Assembly (NCBI RefSeq): GCF_001429295.1
Contig: NZ_LMJL01000007.1
Coordinates: 59,903-123,902, forward strand
From: Flavobacterium sp. Root935
GTDB taxonomy: Bacteria > Bacteroidota > Bacteroidia > Flavobacteriales > Flavobacteriaceae
Length of the DNA stretch: 64,000 bases
Direction: 5' to 3'
The position numbers were made by a program, and so were the translations under genes. Position 1 is the stretch's first letter, and the number at the start of each line of letters is the position of its first letter. The notes beneath the pieces are model-generated. The model was not told the DNA's origin and made no database searches. It worked only from the letters and a program-made list of their open reading frames with translations. Below are positions 54,377-63,018 of this stretch, piece after piece.

Positions 54377-55444
54377 ATGAAAAAAAAATTGGAAGCCGAT
54401 TTAATCAGCATTGCACATCGAATTTTGAAACTTAAAAACAAGTCCGATATCAATCAATTGTATCTTGAAACTCAGAAATTATATGAGAAATTAGCGGTAT
54501 TAAAGTTTGTAGAAGAAAATTTTGATGCTGCAAAACCAACAATCGGGCAAAATGATATTACTTCAGAATTAGAAACAATTTTTGATAAAGAGGAAATAAC
54601 TCCCGCTGCCGTTCAAATAGAAACTCCTGCCGCAATCATTGAACTTGAGGAATCTTACGAACCAGAAGTTAAAGGAGAAATCACTGCTGAAATTCCTGAA
54701 CCGATTACAGAAGAAACTGAAGAACCAATAGCTGCAGAAGTTACTGAACCAATTATTGAGGAAACACCAGAGCCAATTGCTGCTGAAATTATTGAACCTG
54801 AAGTAGAAAAAACTGAGGAAGCAGTTGTTTCAGAAATTATTGAAGTGGAAGCAGAAAAAGAAAGTGAAAAGATAGAAGAACCTAAGGAGAACATCGAAGA
54901 ATTTTCATTTACAACCGTAAACGATTTAAAACCAATTCCAGATTTCAAACCTGCTTTCGAATTAGAAACTGAAGAAATAAAAGAGGAAGTTAAAGAAGAA
55001 CCAAAAAAAGAAATTTCTCCAATACCTACCATTTTATTTGAAGATTTTGGAGTGAATTATGCCGATGCACAATTTGTAAAAGTTGACAGTTTTGAGGCTG
55101 TTCCTCCAGCAAAAGCTCCTTCAATCAATGATTTTAAAGAAGAGAAAAAGGCAGAAACGGCTATTCTTGAAACTCCTGCACAACCAAAAGCGGTTAGTTT
55201 AAATGAAAAACTGGCAAGAGGTTTTCATATTGATTTGAACGATCGAATTGCATTCACTAAAAATCTTTTCGGTAACAGTACAGAAGATTACAGCCGTGTT
55301 TTAAATCAATTAATGACTTTTGATTCTTATGATGAAGCAAAAGAATTTATTGAAAACATGGTAAAACCAGATTATAATAATTGGGAAGGAAAAGATGATT
55401 ACGCAGAACGTTTCCTTGGAATTATAGAGAAGAAATTCTCGTAA
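54377..55444 (+). CDS. Glu/Pro-rich linker protein with conserved ends, unknown function
   Basis: A 355-residue cytoplasmic protein. The N-terminal about 50 residues form a helical domain (LISIAHRILKLKNKSDINQL). Residues 85-240 are an acidic low-complexity linker with repeated motifs such as EEPIAAEVTEPIIEETPEPI. The last about 85 residues are a compact domain (EKLARGFHIDLNDRIAFTKN; then FDSYDEAKEFIENMVKPDYN and WEGKDDYAERFLGIIEKKFS). The conserved ends around a variable linker suggest a scaffold that tethers two partners. No function is known. Confidence 0.7.
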   Translation: MKKKLEADLISIAHRILKLKNKSDINQLYLETQKLYEKLAVLKFVEENFDAAKPTIGQNDITSELETIFDKEEITPAAVQIETPAAIIELEESYEPEVKGEITAEIPEPITEETEEPIAAEVTEPIIEETPEPIAAEIIEPEVEKTEEAVVSEIIEVEAEKESEKIEEPKENIEEFSFTTVNDLKPIPDFKPAFELETEEIKEEVKEEPKKEISPIPTILFEDFGVNYADAQFVKVDSFEAVPPAKAPSINDFKEEKKAETAILETPAQPKAVSLNEKLARGFHIDLNDRIAFTKNLFGNSTEDYSRVLNQLMTFDSYDEAKEFIENMVKPDYNNWEGKDDYAERFLGIIEKKFS

Positions 55445-55451
55445 AAAATGA

Positions 55452-55540
55452 AACACAGATTTCACGAATTATCACGAATTTTTGCTTTGTGAAATTTTTA
55501 TAGACAATGAAAATTTGTGTCAATTAGTGAAATTCGTGTT
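55452..55540. repeat. CACGAATTATCACGAATT inverted repeat
   Basis: ACACAGATTTCACGAATTAT is answered by AGTGAAATTCGTGTT; the same vocabulary occurs at 56277-56335. It separates the linker protein from rsmI. Confidence 0.65.
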
Positions 55541-55554
55541 ATAAAATAAAATAT

Positions 55555-56271
55555 ATGTCAAAATTATATATCGTTCCAACGCCAATTGGCAATCTTGAGG
55601 ACATGACTTTTAGAGCCATTCGGGTTTTGAAAGAAGTCGATTTGATTTTGGCTGAGGATACCCGAACAAGCGGCAAACTCTTGAAGCATTTTGAAATTGG
55701 CACACACATGCACAGCCATCATATGCACAACGAACATAAAACAACCGAAAATTTAATTGCCCGTTTGAAAGCCGGCGAAACGATTGCTTTGATTTCAGAT
55801 GCAGGAACTCCGGCAATTTCAGATCCAGGATTTTTATTGACGCGCGCTTGTGTCGAAAATAAAATTGACGTGGAATGCCTTCCTGGTGCAACTGCTTTCG
55901 TGCCCGCGTTGGTAAACAGCGGACTCCCAAATGACAAATTTGTTTTTGAAGGTTTTCTGCCTGATAAAAAAGGGCGTCAGACTCGTTTTTTGGCTTTAGC
56001 CGAAGAAACCCGAACAATGATTTTATACGTTTCGCCGCATAAACTCGTTAAAACTTTAGCAGAATTTGTTCAATATTTTGGCGAAGACCGACAAGTCTGC
56101 GTTTCGAGAGAATTATCAAAATTACACGAAGAAAATGTACGCGGAACTGCAAAAGAGGTTTTAGCACACTTCGAAAAAACAGCGCCACGCGGCGAAATCG
56201 TTGTGGTCGTTGCTGGAAAAACAATAATAAAAGAACCTAAGAAAAGTAAGTTTCCTAAGGATGAAGAATAA
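55555..56271 (+). CDS. rsmI: 16S rRNA (cytidine-1402 2'-O)-methyltransferase
   Basis: A 238-residue SAM-dependent SPOUT-unrelated tetrapyrrole-methylase-fold enzyme that modifies C1402 in the 16S decoding centre. The N-terminal PTPIGNLEDMTFRAIRVLK is diagnostic, followed by ILAEDTRTSGKLLKHF and the SAM-binding SDAGTPAISDPGF. Length is slightly short because the C-terminal extension is truncated, as is common in this phylum. Confidence 0.95.
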   Translation: MSKLYIVPTPIGNLEDMTFRAIRVLKEVDLILAEDTRTSGKLLKHFEIGTHMHSHHMHNEHKTTENLIARLKAGETIALISDAGTPAISDPGFLLTRACVENKIDVECLPGATAFVPALVNSGLPNDKFVFEGFLPDKKGRQTRFLALAEETRTMILYVSPHKLVKTLAEFVQYFGEDRQVCVSRELSKLHEENVRGTAKEVLAHFEKTAPRGEIVVVVAGKTIIKEPKKSKFPKDEE

Positions 56272-56276
56272 TTATA

Positions 56277-56335
56277 GCCACGAATTTCACGAATTAGCAC
56301 GAATTAAATTAGTGGAAATTCGTGAAATTTGTGGC
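56277..56335. repeat. GCCACGAATTTCACGAATT inverted repeat
   Basis: The arms are GCCACGAATTTCACGAATT and AAATTCGTGAAATTTGTGGC. It explains the extra in-frame codons before the HopJ start. Confidence 0.8.
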
Positions 56336-56351
56336 AAAAAAACATAACAAT

Positions 56352-56696
56352 ATGAGCATACAAGCCTTTATAGAAAAAGTAAAACAAACTCCAACACAAA
56401 TCACATTTCCTGAAACTATTGCCATAATCGAGGAAAATTACAACTTTACTCCAACCGCTTTTCAAAACGGAACACAGCATAATGCTGCCGGCGAAAATTC
56501 TGGTTCTTGTAAATTATTTTCTTTCGCAAAATTGCAAAATTTGAACAAAGAAGAAACTTTAGCATGCTTTGGAGCTTTTTATTTTGAAGAAGTTTTAGGC
56601 GATCCAAACGGAACCAATCACCAAAACATTAGAAACTTCATCAACTTAGGCTGGGACGGAATTCAGTTTGAAGGAAATGCTTTGGAAGCAAAATAA
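56352..56696 (+). CDS. HopJ-family protein
   Basis: A 114-residue protein. The ATG at 56352 (MSIQAFIEKVKQTPTQITFP) is preferred over the one at 56322, which lies in a dispersed repeat. It carries the HopJ signature (YNFTPTAFQNGTQHNAAGEN; then SCKLFSF and LACFGAFYFEEVLGDPNGT). HopJ was named after a Pseudomonas type III effector, but it is widespread in bacteria without such systems, so the name does not imply secretion. The role is unknown. Confidence 0.85.
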   Translation: MSIQAFIEKVKQTPTQITFPETIAIIEENYNFTPTAFQNGTQHNAAGENSGSCKLFSFAKLQNLNKEETLACFGAFYFEEVLGDPNGTNHQNIRNFINLGWDGIQFEGNALEAK

Positions 56697-56777
56697 TTAT
56701 CTAAGATTTTTGATTAACGATTTTTAATTTCAGAAATCAACAATCTAAAACCGACACTCTAAAATCTAAAATCAACA

Positions 56778-58490
56778 ATGCGTTGGACTTTAAAACCAAA
56801 ACCTTCTGAAGATAAAATCAAACATTTGGCGCAGGCCTTAAATGTAGAAGATTTTGTAGCAACACTTTTGATTCAGCGTGGTATTGAAACTTTCGAAGAT
56901 GCGAAGAATTTCTTTCGCCCGTCTTTAGAACATTTGCATGATCCTTATTTGATGAAAGATATGGATAAGGCGGTTTCGCGAATTGAACAGGCAATTGAGA
57001 ATCAGGAAAATATTATGGTTTTCGGTGATTACGATGTTGACGGAACAACAGCGGTTTCATTGGTTTCTTCATACTTAAAATCACATTACCCAAACATTGC
57101 CACGTATATTCCAGATCGTTATAACGAAGGTTACGGTATTTCGTATAAAGGAATTGATTATGCAGACGACAATGGAATTTCCTTAATTATCGCACTTGAC
57201 TGTGGTATCAAATCGATTGATCATATCGCTTACGCGAAAGCGAAAAACATTGATTTCATTGTCTGCGATCACCACAGGCCTGGAGAATTTCTTCCAGATG
57301 CCGTTGCAGTTCTTGACCCTAAAAGAGAAGACTGCTCCTACCCTTATGATGAATTATGCGGCTGCGGTGTTGGTTTTAAGTTGATTCAGGCTTTAGGTCA
57401 AAACCGAAATGAAACTATCGAAGATTTAGTTCCTTATCTGGATTTGGTTGCTACGGCAATTGCGGCAGATATTGTTCCCATTACGGGAGAAAATCGTGTT
57501 TTGGCTTATTTCGGATTGAAAGTTATTAATAGAGAACCAAGACCTGGAATTAAAGCTTTGGTTCATCAGGTAAAAAAGAAAGTTCTCGATATTACAGATG
57601 TTGTTTTTATTATTTCGCCGAGAATTAACGCTGCAGGAAGAATCAAACACGGAAATCATGCGGTTGAATTATTAACTGAATTTGATTTTGAACAAGCACA
57701 GCAATTCGCTTCAGAAATTGAACAGTACAACGCAGACCGAAAAGATTTAGATAAAAAAATTACCAAAGAAGCTTTTCAGCAAATTTTAGAAAACAATGAA
57801 GAAGAACGTTTTTCTACCGTTGTTTTTCAAGAAGACTGGCACAAAGGCGTGATCGGTATCGTAGCTTCAAGATTGATTGAAACTTATTATCGACCGACTT
57901 TAGTTTTTACCAAAAGCGGTGACAAATATGCTGCTTCTGCCCGATCTGTAAAAGGTTTTGATGTGTATAATGCGCTTGATGCTTGTTCCGAACACTTAGA
58001 ACAATTTGGAGGCCATATGTATGCAGCTGGAATGACTTTAAAAGCCGAAAATTATCAGCTTTTTAAAGAGGCTTTTGAGAAATGTGTGCAAGAAACCATT
58101 CAACCCGAAATGCGCACTCCAGAAATTGAAATTGATGCAGAGATAAACTTCTCAGACATCACTCCAAAATTAATTCGAATTTTAAAACAATTTGAGCCGT
58201 TTGGACCTCAAAATATGACTCCAGTTTTTATGACTTCTGATGTAAAAGATACAGGCTATGCCAAAACTCTGGGTGCTGAAGAAGAACATTTAAGACTTTT
58301 CGTCAAACAATCCCGAAGTCTCGGGACCGATGGAATAGCTGCAATTGGCTTTGGACTGGGAAAAAAACTCAATATTGTACAAAATCAAAATCTGTTTCAA
58401 TTGGCATACTGTATTGCCGAAAATGAATGGAACGGAAATATTTCAACACAGCTTATGCTGAAAGACATTAGAACAAATGGAAGAGATTAA
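56778..58490 (+). CDS. recJ: Single-stranded-DNA-specific exonuclease RecJ
   Basis: A 570-residue DHH-superfamily 5'-3' exonuclease. Motifs: VFGDYDVDGTTAVSLVSSYL (about 81-100), IALDCGIKSIDH, VCDHHRPGE (DHH) and GCGVGFKLIQ. The DHHA1 domain has FGGHMYAAGMTL near 413-424, and an OB-like C-terminal domain follows. Near residues 512-516 the palindrome TCCCGAAGTCTCGGGA (58311-58326) encodes SRSLG in a surface-loop-like stretch and keeps the frame. The last 14 bases overlap the MFS gene. Confidence 0.95.
   Translation: MRWTLKPKPSEDKIKHLAQALNVEDFVATLLIQRGIETFEDAKNFFRPSLEHLHDPYLMKDMDKAVSRIEQAIENQENIMVFGDYDVDGTTAVSLVSSYLKSHYPNIATYIPDRYNEGYGISYKGIDYADDNGISLIIALDCGIKSIDHIAYAKAKNIDFIVCDHHRPGEFLPDAVAVLDPKREDCSYPYDELCGCGVGFKLIQALGQNRNETIEDLVPYLDLVATAIAADIVPITGENRVLAYFGLKVINREPRPGIKALVHQVKKKVLDITDVVFIISPRINAAGRIKHGNHAVELLTEFDFEQAQQFASEIEQYNADRKDLDKKITKEAFQQILENNEEERFSTVVFQEDWHKGVIGIVASRLIETYYRPTLVFTKSGDKYAASARSVKGFDVYNALDACSEHLEQFGGHMYAAGMTLKAENYQLFKEAFEKCVQETIQPEMRTPEIEIDAEINFSDITPKLIRILKQFEPFGPQNMTPVFMTSDVKDTGYAKTLGAEEEHLRLFVKQSRSLGTDGIAAIGFGLGKKLNIVQNQNLFQLAYCIAENEWNGNISTQLMLKDIRTNGRD
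58311..58326. repeat. 16-bp palindrome inside recJ
   Basis: TCCCGAAGTCTCGGGA is identical to the intergenic palindrome at 42123-42138 except for one central base. It is in frame and codes for part of SRSLGT. Confidence 0.75.
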
Positions 58491-59760
58491 ATCCAATAAG
58501 CAAGATCCGTATCAGGCATTGCGTTATAAAGAATTCAATGTATTTTTATTATTGCGTTTTGCGATGGTTTTTGCCTGGTCTATGCAGTTTATTATAATAG
58601 AATGGGAAGTTTACAGTTTAACTAAAAATCCGCTTTCGTTAGGAATTATTGGTTTAATGGAAGTTATTCCTGCCGTTTCGATGGCACTATTTGCCGGTCA
58701 TATTGTCGATCAAAGAGAGAAGAAAGGATTATTAGTAAAATGTATTTTAGGTTTTTCAGTAATTAGTTTTGGATTATTTTTACTGACTTGGCCTACAGTT
58801 GTTGGCGGCTGGTCTTCGACTGTAATTCTGTATTCCATTTATGCATTAGTGTTTTTGGGAGGTTTAGTACGTGCTTTTCTTGGGCCTACTATTTTCTCTC
58901 TTTTGTCCTTGATTATTCCTAAAAAAGTATATCCAAATGCTGCAACTTGGAGCAGTTCAGTTTGGCAGATCGGAGCTGTTATGGGACCTGCAATTGCTGG
59001 ATTTTCTATTAACTGGATAGGAGTTCACTGGTCAATGTGCCTGGTATTTGGATTCTCAATTCTTTCTTTAGTTGCGCTATCACAAATCAGTAAAAAACCA
59101 ATCATAAATCCGAAGATTGGAGAATCAATCAAAGATAGTTTAACCGAAGGCTTGACTTTTGTGTTCAGAAACCAAGTTGTTTTAGGCGCTTTATCATTAG
59201 ACATGATTGCTGTGCTTTTTGGAGGAGCAGTTGCACTATTGCCTGTTTTTGCTCAGGACATTTTAAAAGTTGGTGCTGAAGGCTTTGGAATTTTAAGAGC
59301 TGCTCCTGCAGTGGGAGCTTTTATTACTATGATTATTTCTGCTTACGTGCCTTTGTATAAAAATGCAGGAAAAAAACTTTTAGTCGCCATATTTGTTTTT
59401 GGATTATCGATTATCTTATTTGGTCTTTCTACTTATTTCTGGCTTTCTGTTTTCGCTTTATTTTTAAGCGGTTTGGCCGATGGAATTTCTGTAGTAATCC
59501 GCCAAACGATTTTACAGCTTAAAACTCCCGATCATATGCGCGGGCGTGTTGGTGCCGTAAATTCAATTTTTGTTGGATCTTCTAATGAATTAGGCGCTTT
59601 TGAAAGTGGTGCAACTGCTAAATTAATGGGAGCTGTAACCTCTGTTGTTTTTGGAGGAAGTGTGACTCTTTTGACTGTTGTGGTAACAGCATTAAAATCG
59701 CCGACATTCAGAAATTTAGATCTTCATAAAGATATGGAAGATCATCAAAAGTTGGAATAA
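58477..59760 (+). CDS. MFS transporter
   Basis: A 427-residue transporter with 12 predicted helices in two bundles of six, separated by a cytoplasmic loop near 195-220. The MFS motif A-like AGHIVDQREKKGLL follows helix 2. The later FFGLADGISVVIRQTILQL-like stretch and DHMRGRVGAVNSIFVGSSN are typical of the enterobactin-exporter/EntS-like branch. Substrate is unknown. It overlaps recJ by 14 bases, so translation is coupled. Confidence 0.85.
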   Translation: MEEIKSNKQDPYQALRYKEFNVFLLLRFAMVFAWSMQFIIIEWEVYSLTKNPLSLGIIGLMEVIPAVSMALFAGHIVDQREKKGLLVKCILGFSVISFGLFLLTWPTVVGGWSSTVILYSIYALVFLGGLVRAFLGPTIFSLLSLIIPKKVYPNAATWSSSVWQIGAVMGPAIAGFSINWIGVHWSMCLVFGFSILSLVALSQISKKPIINPKIGESIKDSLTEGLTFVFRNQVVLGALSLDMIAVLFGGAVALLPVFAQDILKVGAEGFGILRAAPAVGAFITMIISAYVPLYKNAGKKLLVAIFVFGLSIILFGLSTYFWLSVFALFLSGLADGISVVIRQTILQLKTPDHMRGRVGAVNSIFVGSSNELGAFESGATAKLMGAVTSVVFGGSVTLLTVVVTALKSPTFRNLDLHKDMEDHQKLE

Positions 59761-59814
59761 TACTTACAGAAACATAGAAGTGCTATAAGTTAATTTTCAA
59801 ATCTATCAACAATC

Positions 59815-59844
59815 AATTTAAATTATCTTATATCACTTACATGG
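59815..59844. repeat. Single end of the TATATCACTTACATGG family
   Basis: AATTTAAATTATCTTATATC then ACTTACATGG matches the ends of the 171-bp element at 8185-8355, but without a partner arm. Confidence 0.6.
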
Positions 59845-59900
59845 CATAATATTTTTCTAGTTTTACGAACTTTTTATTTAGAATTGATATAAATAATATT

Positions 59901-59908
59901 TATATTTG
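59901..59908 (+). promoter_or_regulatory. Promoter -7 element for the gene at 59929
   Basis: TATATTTG, then TTGACA, matches TAnnTTTG 20 bases before the start codon. Confidence 0.45.
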
Positions 59909-59928
59909 TTGACATAAAAGGTTTTACG

Positions 59929-60285
59929 ATGAGAGAAATTGAACAAATATACCATAACAACTTTGGAATAGCTTTTTACTGGAAAGATCATAATACGACA
60001 ATTTCAGACAAAGTACAATTGGTTTTTAAAGAAACCGGCTTTTATTTTACCATTCAGGAATTAAATCTTTTTTGTGATTTAATTGAAGACAGTATGGTTG
60101 AAAATAGCTGTTGTGAAGCTTGTGAAATGAAATATTCCTGCCATAAATTTCTACTTAAAACTCCATGTAACTCTATTGATTTAGCTGTAAATATGGCTGA
60201 ATTGAAATCAATCAAAGATTTGGTTGAAGGTTCTTTATTCAAAATTGAATTGGATGAGTATGTTTACGGAGTTGGAATGAATTAA
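59929..60285 (+). CDS. Small Cys-rich cytoplasmic protein of unknown function
   Basis: A 118-residue protein without signal or membrane helices. It contains VENSCCEACEMKYSCHKFLL near residues 60-79, followed by PCNSIDL. The CCxxC....C spacing could bind a metal such as zinc or iron. Flanking parts are helical (SIKDLVEGSLFKIELDEY). It is transcribed from its own promoter ahead of the cytochrome gene. The family is not recognised with confidence. Confidence 0.65.
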   Translation: MREIEQIYHNNFGIAFYWKDHNTTISDKVQLVFKETGFYFTIQELNLFCDLIEDSMVENSCCEACEMKYSCHKFLLKTPCNSIDLAVNMAELKSIKDLVEGSLFKIELDEYVYGVGMN

Positions 60286-60368
60286 GAAGCATTCTAAATA
60301 TTTTAACAACATTTTTTCATTATTGAAATATATTTTGATTCAATTCAAAAAAAAGTATATTTACAGCA

Positions 60369-61580
60369 ATGAAAAAAGCTGTATTTCTAATTACCAATAT
60401 TCTTTTGGCAGTCTTATTTGTCAACTGCACCAATAAATCAGAAGAATATATTGACCCGCGCGGAACTGATTACGCAGGTTCAGAAAGCTGCGTTCAATGC
60501 CACAAAACGCAGTCGGAAATGGTATTTCACAGTTCGCACTTCAAAGCTACAGCACCAGCAATACTCGAAAATGTTTCAGGAGATTTCGACTCTAAAAACC
60601 ATACTTTCATTTATGATAAAGACACCAAATTGGTCATGGAAAAACATGGCGACAGTTTGTACCAGGTTTTGTATAAAAATGGAAAAGAAACAGCCAAATA
60701 TAAATTCGAAATTGTGTTTGGAACCAAACATGCCCAAACATCAGTTTACTGGAGAAATAATAATACTTACGAATTACCACTTTCTTACTATCATTCTATA
60801 AATAAATGGGCTACAAGTCCCGGTTTTCCTGCCGATAGACCTTATTTTGATCGAATGGTCGTAAAAGATTGTTACGCCTGCCATAGTTCTAATATCAGTT
60901 CTAGAACAGTTGACCAAAGTTCTGCAGAAAAAAACTTTATGTCTATGGACATTGAAGATGTTATCAATAAAAAAACTATTGTTTACGGAATTGACTGCGA
61001 ACGCTGTCACGGACCAGCAAAAAAACATGTGGAATTTCATTTAAAAAATCCAAACGTGAAAGTCGCAAACAGTATTACCAGTTTTAAAACACTGAACCGA
61101 CAACAAAAACTAGATGCCTGTGCATTATGTCATGCAGGAAATGATGGAATGAAATTAAAATCTCGTTTTGAATTTAAACCTGGAGATCATTTATCTGATT
61201 TCTTTCGCGAAACCAGAAGCATAAACGATACAACACAATTTGATGTTCATGGAAATCAATTCCGATTAATGGCACAGAGCAAATGTTTTATCAACGGCGA
61301 AAAAATGGATTGTATTACTTGTCATAATCCACATGAAAATGCATCTAAAAACATGGTGTCATATTCTAAAATCTGCATGAGCTGTCATCAAGGCTTAAAA
61401 CACAACGAAACAACGCTTAAAAGCATGCCTGAAAAGTTATTAGCCGACAATTGTGTAGAATGCCACATGCCAAAAAAAGCTTCAAATGCAATTAGTTTTC
61501 AGCTTTCGAACAGTAAACAACTTTCAAATTATATTTTGAGAACACACAAAATTGGAATTTATCCGAGCAATAAGAACTAA
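60369..61580 (+). CDS. Seven-heme c-type cytochrome lipoprotein
   Basis: A 403-residue protein with a lipoprotein signal (LFVNCTNK, Cys at about residue 20). It has seven CxxCH heme-attachment motifs: CVQCH, CYACH, CERCH, CALCH, CITCH, CMSCH and CVECH. This fits a multiheme cytochrome of the cytochrome c3/NapC-associated or DmsE-like type, exported and hemylated in the periplasm. It could pass electrons to an outer-membrane or periplasmic oxidoreductase; no reductase gene is nearby. Distal His ligands cannot be placed with certainty. Confidence 0.85.
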   Translation: MKKAVFLITNILLAVLFVNCTNKSEEYIDPRGTDYAGSESCVQCHKTQSEMVFHSSHFKATAPAILENVSGDFDSKNHTFIYDKDTKLVMEKHGDSLYQVLYKNGKETAKYKFEIVFGTKHAQTSVYWRNNNTYELPLSYYHSINKWATSPGFPADRPYFDRMVVKDCYACHSSNISSRTVDQSSAEKNFMSMDIEDVINKKTIVYGIDCERCHGPAKKHVEFHLKNPNVKVANSITSFKTLNRQQKLDACALCHAGNDGMKLKSRFEFKPGDHLSDFFRETRSINDTTQFDVHGNQFRLMAQSKCFINGEKMDCITCHNPHENASKNMVSYSKICMSCHQGLKHNETTLKSMPEKLLADNCVECHMPKKASNAISFQLSNSKQLSNYILRTHKIGIYPSNKN

Positions 61581-62324
61581 TTATTTGTTGAATTCCTTCA
61601 ATTCAAAAGTTTCGCCGTCAAAAACACCATAAGTAAAATAACCAATCCAGTCGCCCAGATTAACATACTGGGAATCTTCTCCAACGGTACGAATCATTGG
61701 CAAATGGCGATGACCGAAAATGAAATAATTATAATGTTTAGTTTCTAGTTTGCGCTTCGCGTACAATATAAGCCACTCTTTTTCTTCTCCTAAAAACGTA
61801 ATGTCTTCATCGCCGGAAATCAATTTATTTTTAACTGATAAATATTGTGCTAAACTAACGCCAACGTCTGGATGAAGCCATCGAAAAAGCCATTTTGAAA
61901 ACGGATTCGTAAATACCTTTTTCATTCTTTTATAACCTTTATCACCAGGACCTTTTCCGTCGCCGTGACCAATTAAAAAGGTTTTTCCGTTAAAAGTAAA
62001 TTCTTTGTTATCGTGATAAACGGGAATATTCAATTCGGTTTCAAAATAATCATTCATCCATAAATCATGATTTCCAACGAAAAAATAAATCGGGATGCCG
62101 CTGTCGCGAATTTCAGCCAGTTTGCCTAAAATGCGTACGAATCCTTTTGGAACCACCGTTTTGTATTCAAACCAAAAATCAAATAAATCACCCAATAAAA
62201 AAATCGCTTCTGCATCTTCTTTAACCTCATCAAGCCAAGCCACGAATTTCTTTTCACGTGGCAAACTCAATTCTGGAGTAGGCGCACCAAAATGCTGATC
62301 TGAAGCAAAATATATTTTTTTCAT
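61581..62324 (-). CDS. lpxH: UDP-2,3-diacylglucosamine diphosphatase
   Basis: A 247-residue calcineurin-like phosphoesterase that forms lipid X in lipid A synthesis. Metal-binding motifs: ASDQHFGAP (DxH near residues 8-10), GDLFDFWFEY, GNHDLWM, GHGDGKGPGD and FGHRHLPM. Length is typical for LpxH. It is convergent with the cytochrome gene and leads no operon. Confidence 0.9.
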   Translation of the reverse strand: MKKIYFASDQHFGAPTPELSLPREKKFVAWLDEVKEDAEAIFLLGDLFDFWFEYKTVVPKGFVRILGKLAEIRDSGIPIYFFVGNHDLWMNDYFETELNIPVYHDNKEFTFNGKTFLIGHGDGKGPGDKGYKRMKKVFTNPFSKWLFRWLHPDVGVSLAQYLSVKNKLISGDEDITFLGEEKEWLILYAKRKLETKHYNYFIFGHRHLPMIRTVGEDSQYVNLGDWIGYFTYGVFDGETFELKEFNK

Positions 62325-62329
62325 TTAAT

Positions 62330-62395
62330 GTGAGATGTGAATTGTGAGATGTGAAATGAAAAGCATTTTACAATTTACTTTTCACATTTCACTTT
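62330..62395. repeat. GTGAGATGTGAAATGAAAAG-type inverted repeat
   Basis: GTGAGATGTGAA and GATGTGAAATGAAAAG on the left are matched by CTTTTCACATTTCACTTTTA on the right. It lies between queD and lpxH. Confidence 0.65.
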
Positions 62396-62410
62396 TAACT
62401 TTTAACTTTT

Positions 62411-62863
62411 TTACAAATTATCAGAAGCGTACCATTCTGCAAATGAAGATTCTGTTTCTTGAAGTTTTAGCGAGAAAAGAGAAATTCCTTTTGGAAGTCT
62501 TGCCACAATTCTTTCTGCAAAATCTACCACCATATTTTCGCTTGTTGGCTGATAATCTACCAAAATAACATGATGACCACGATTTTTCAATTCATTAGCC
62601 AATTCGATGTGTGGCGTAGTTTGGTTAAAAACAGTCGCATGGTCAAACTGATCGACGATTTCTTCTTTTACAATTTTCTTTAGATCCGAAAAATCAATTA
62701 CCATTCCGAACTTTACATTCGATCGATCTGTAATTGGCGAACCAATAACAGTTACCGATAATTTATAACTGTGTCCGTGAACGTTCTTGCATTTTCCGTC
62801 GTAACCGTACAATGCATGTCCAGTTTCGAAACTAAATTGTTTTGTAATTCTGATATTACTCAT
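62411..62863 (-). CDS. queD: 6-carboxy-5,6,7,8-tetrahydropterin synthase (QueD)
   Basis: A 150-residue protein of the 6-pyruvoyl-tetrahydropterin synthase family. The zinc ligands are in FETGHALYGYDGKCKNVHGH (His near 16, and the His pair near 29 and 31), with the catalytic Cys in GKCKN. KFGMVIDFSDLKKIV and DYQPTSENMVVDFAE complete the pattern. It makes 6-carboxytetrahydropterin in the queuosine / 7-deazaguanine pathway. No other queuosine gene is in the window. Confidence 0.9.
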   Translation of the reverse strand: MSNIRITKQFSFETGHALYGYDGKCKNVHGHSYKLSVTVIGSPITDRSNVKFGMVIDFSDLKKIVKEEIVDQFDHATVFNQTTPHIELANELKNRGHHVILVDYQPTSENMVVDFAERIVARLPKGISLFSLKLQETESSFAEWYASDNL

Positions 62864-62884
62864 CGATGTTTAATTTTAAGGATG

Positions 62885-62892
62885 CAAATTTA
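62885..62892 (-). promoter_or_regulatory. Promoter -7 element of queD
   Basis: TAAATTTG on the minus strand matches TAnnTTTG about 20 bases before the queD start. Confidence 0.45.
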
Positions 62893-62916
62893 CGAATTAA
62901 TAACCGTTTAAATAGT

Positions 62917-63012
62917 AAATTCCAAATAAAGAAAAATTCCAAAATCCATTACAAATTTAATGTAATTGGAATTTGAAATTTCTCCACTTAGAATTTCTCC
63001 AGTTGGAATTTC
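62917..63012. repeat. AAATTCCAA / TTGGAATTT repeats upstream of queD
   Basis: AAATTCCAAATAAAG and AAAAATTCCAAAATCC are followed by TTGGAATTTGAAATTTCTCC and GTTGGAATTTCCC. It is a relative of the 23243-23361 repeat. Confidence 0.55.
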
Positions 63013-63018
63013 CCTTAT

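Noticed and set aside
56352..56696. Type III secretion effector implied by the HopJ name.
   Set aside because: No type III system is present and HopJ-family proteins occur widely in free-living bacteria.
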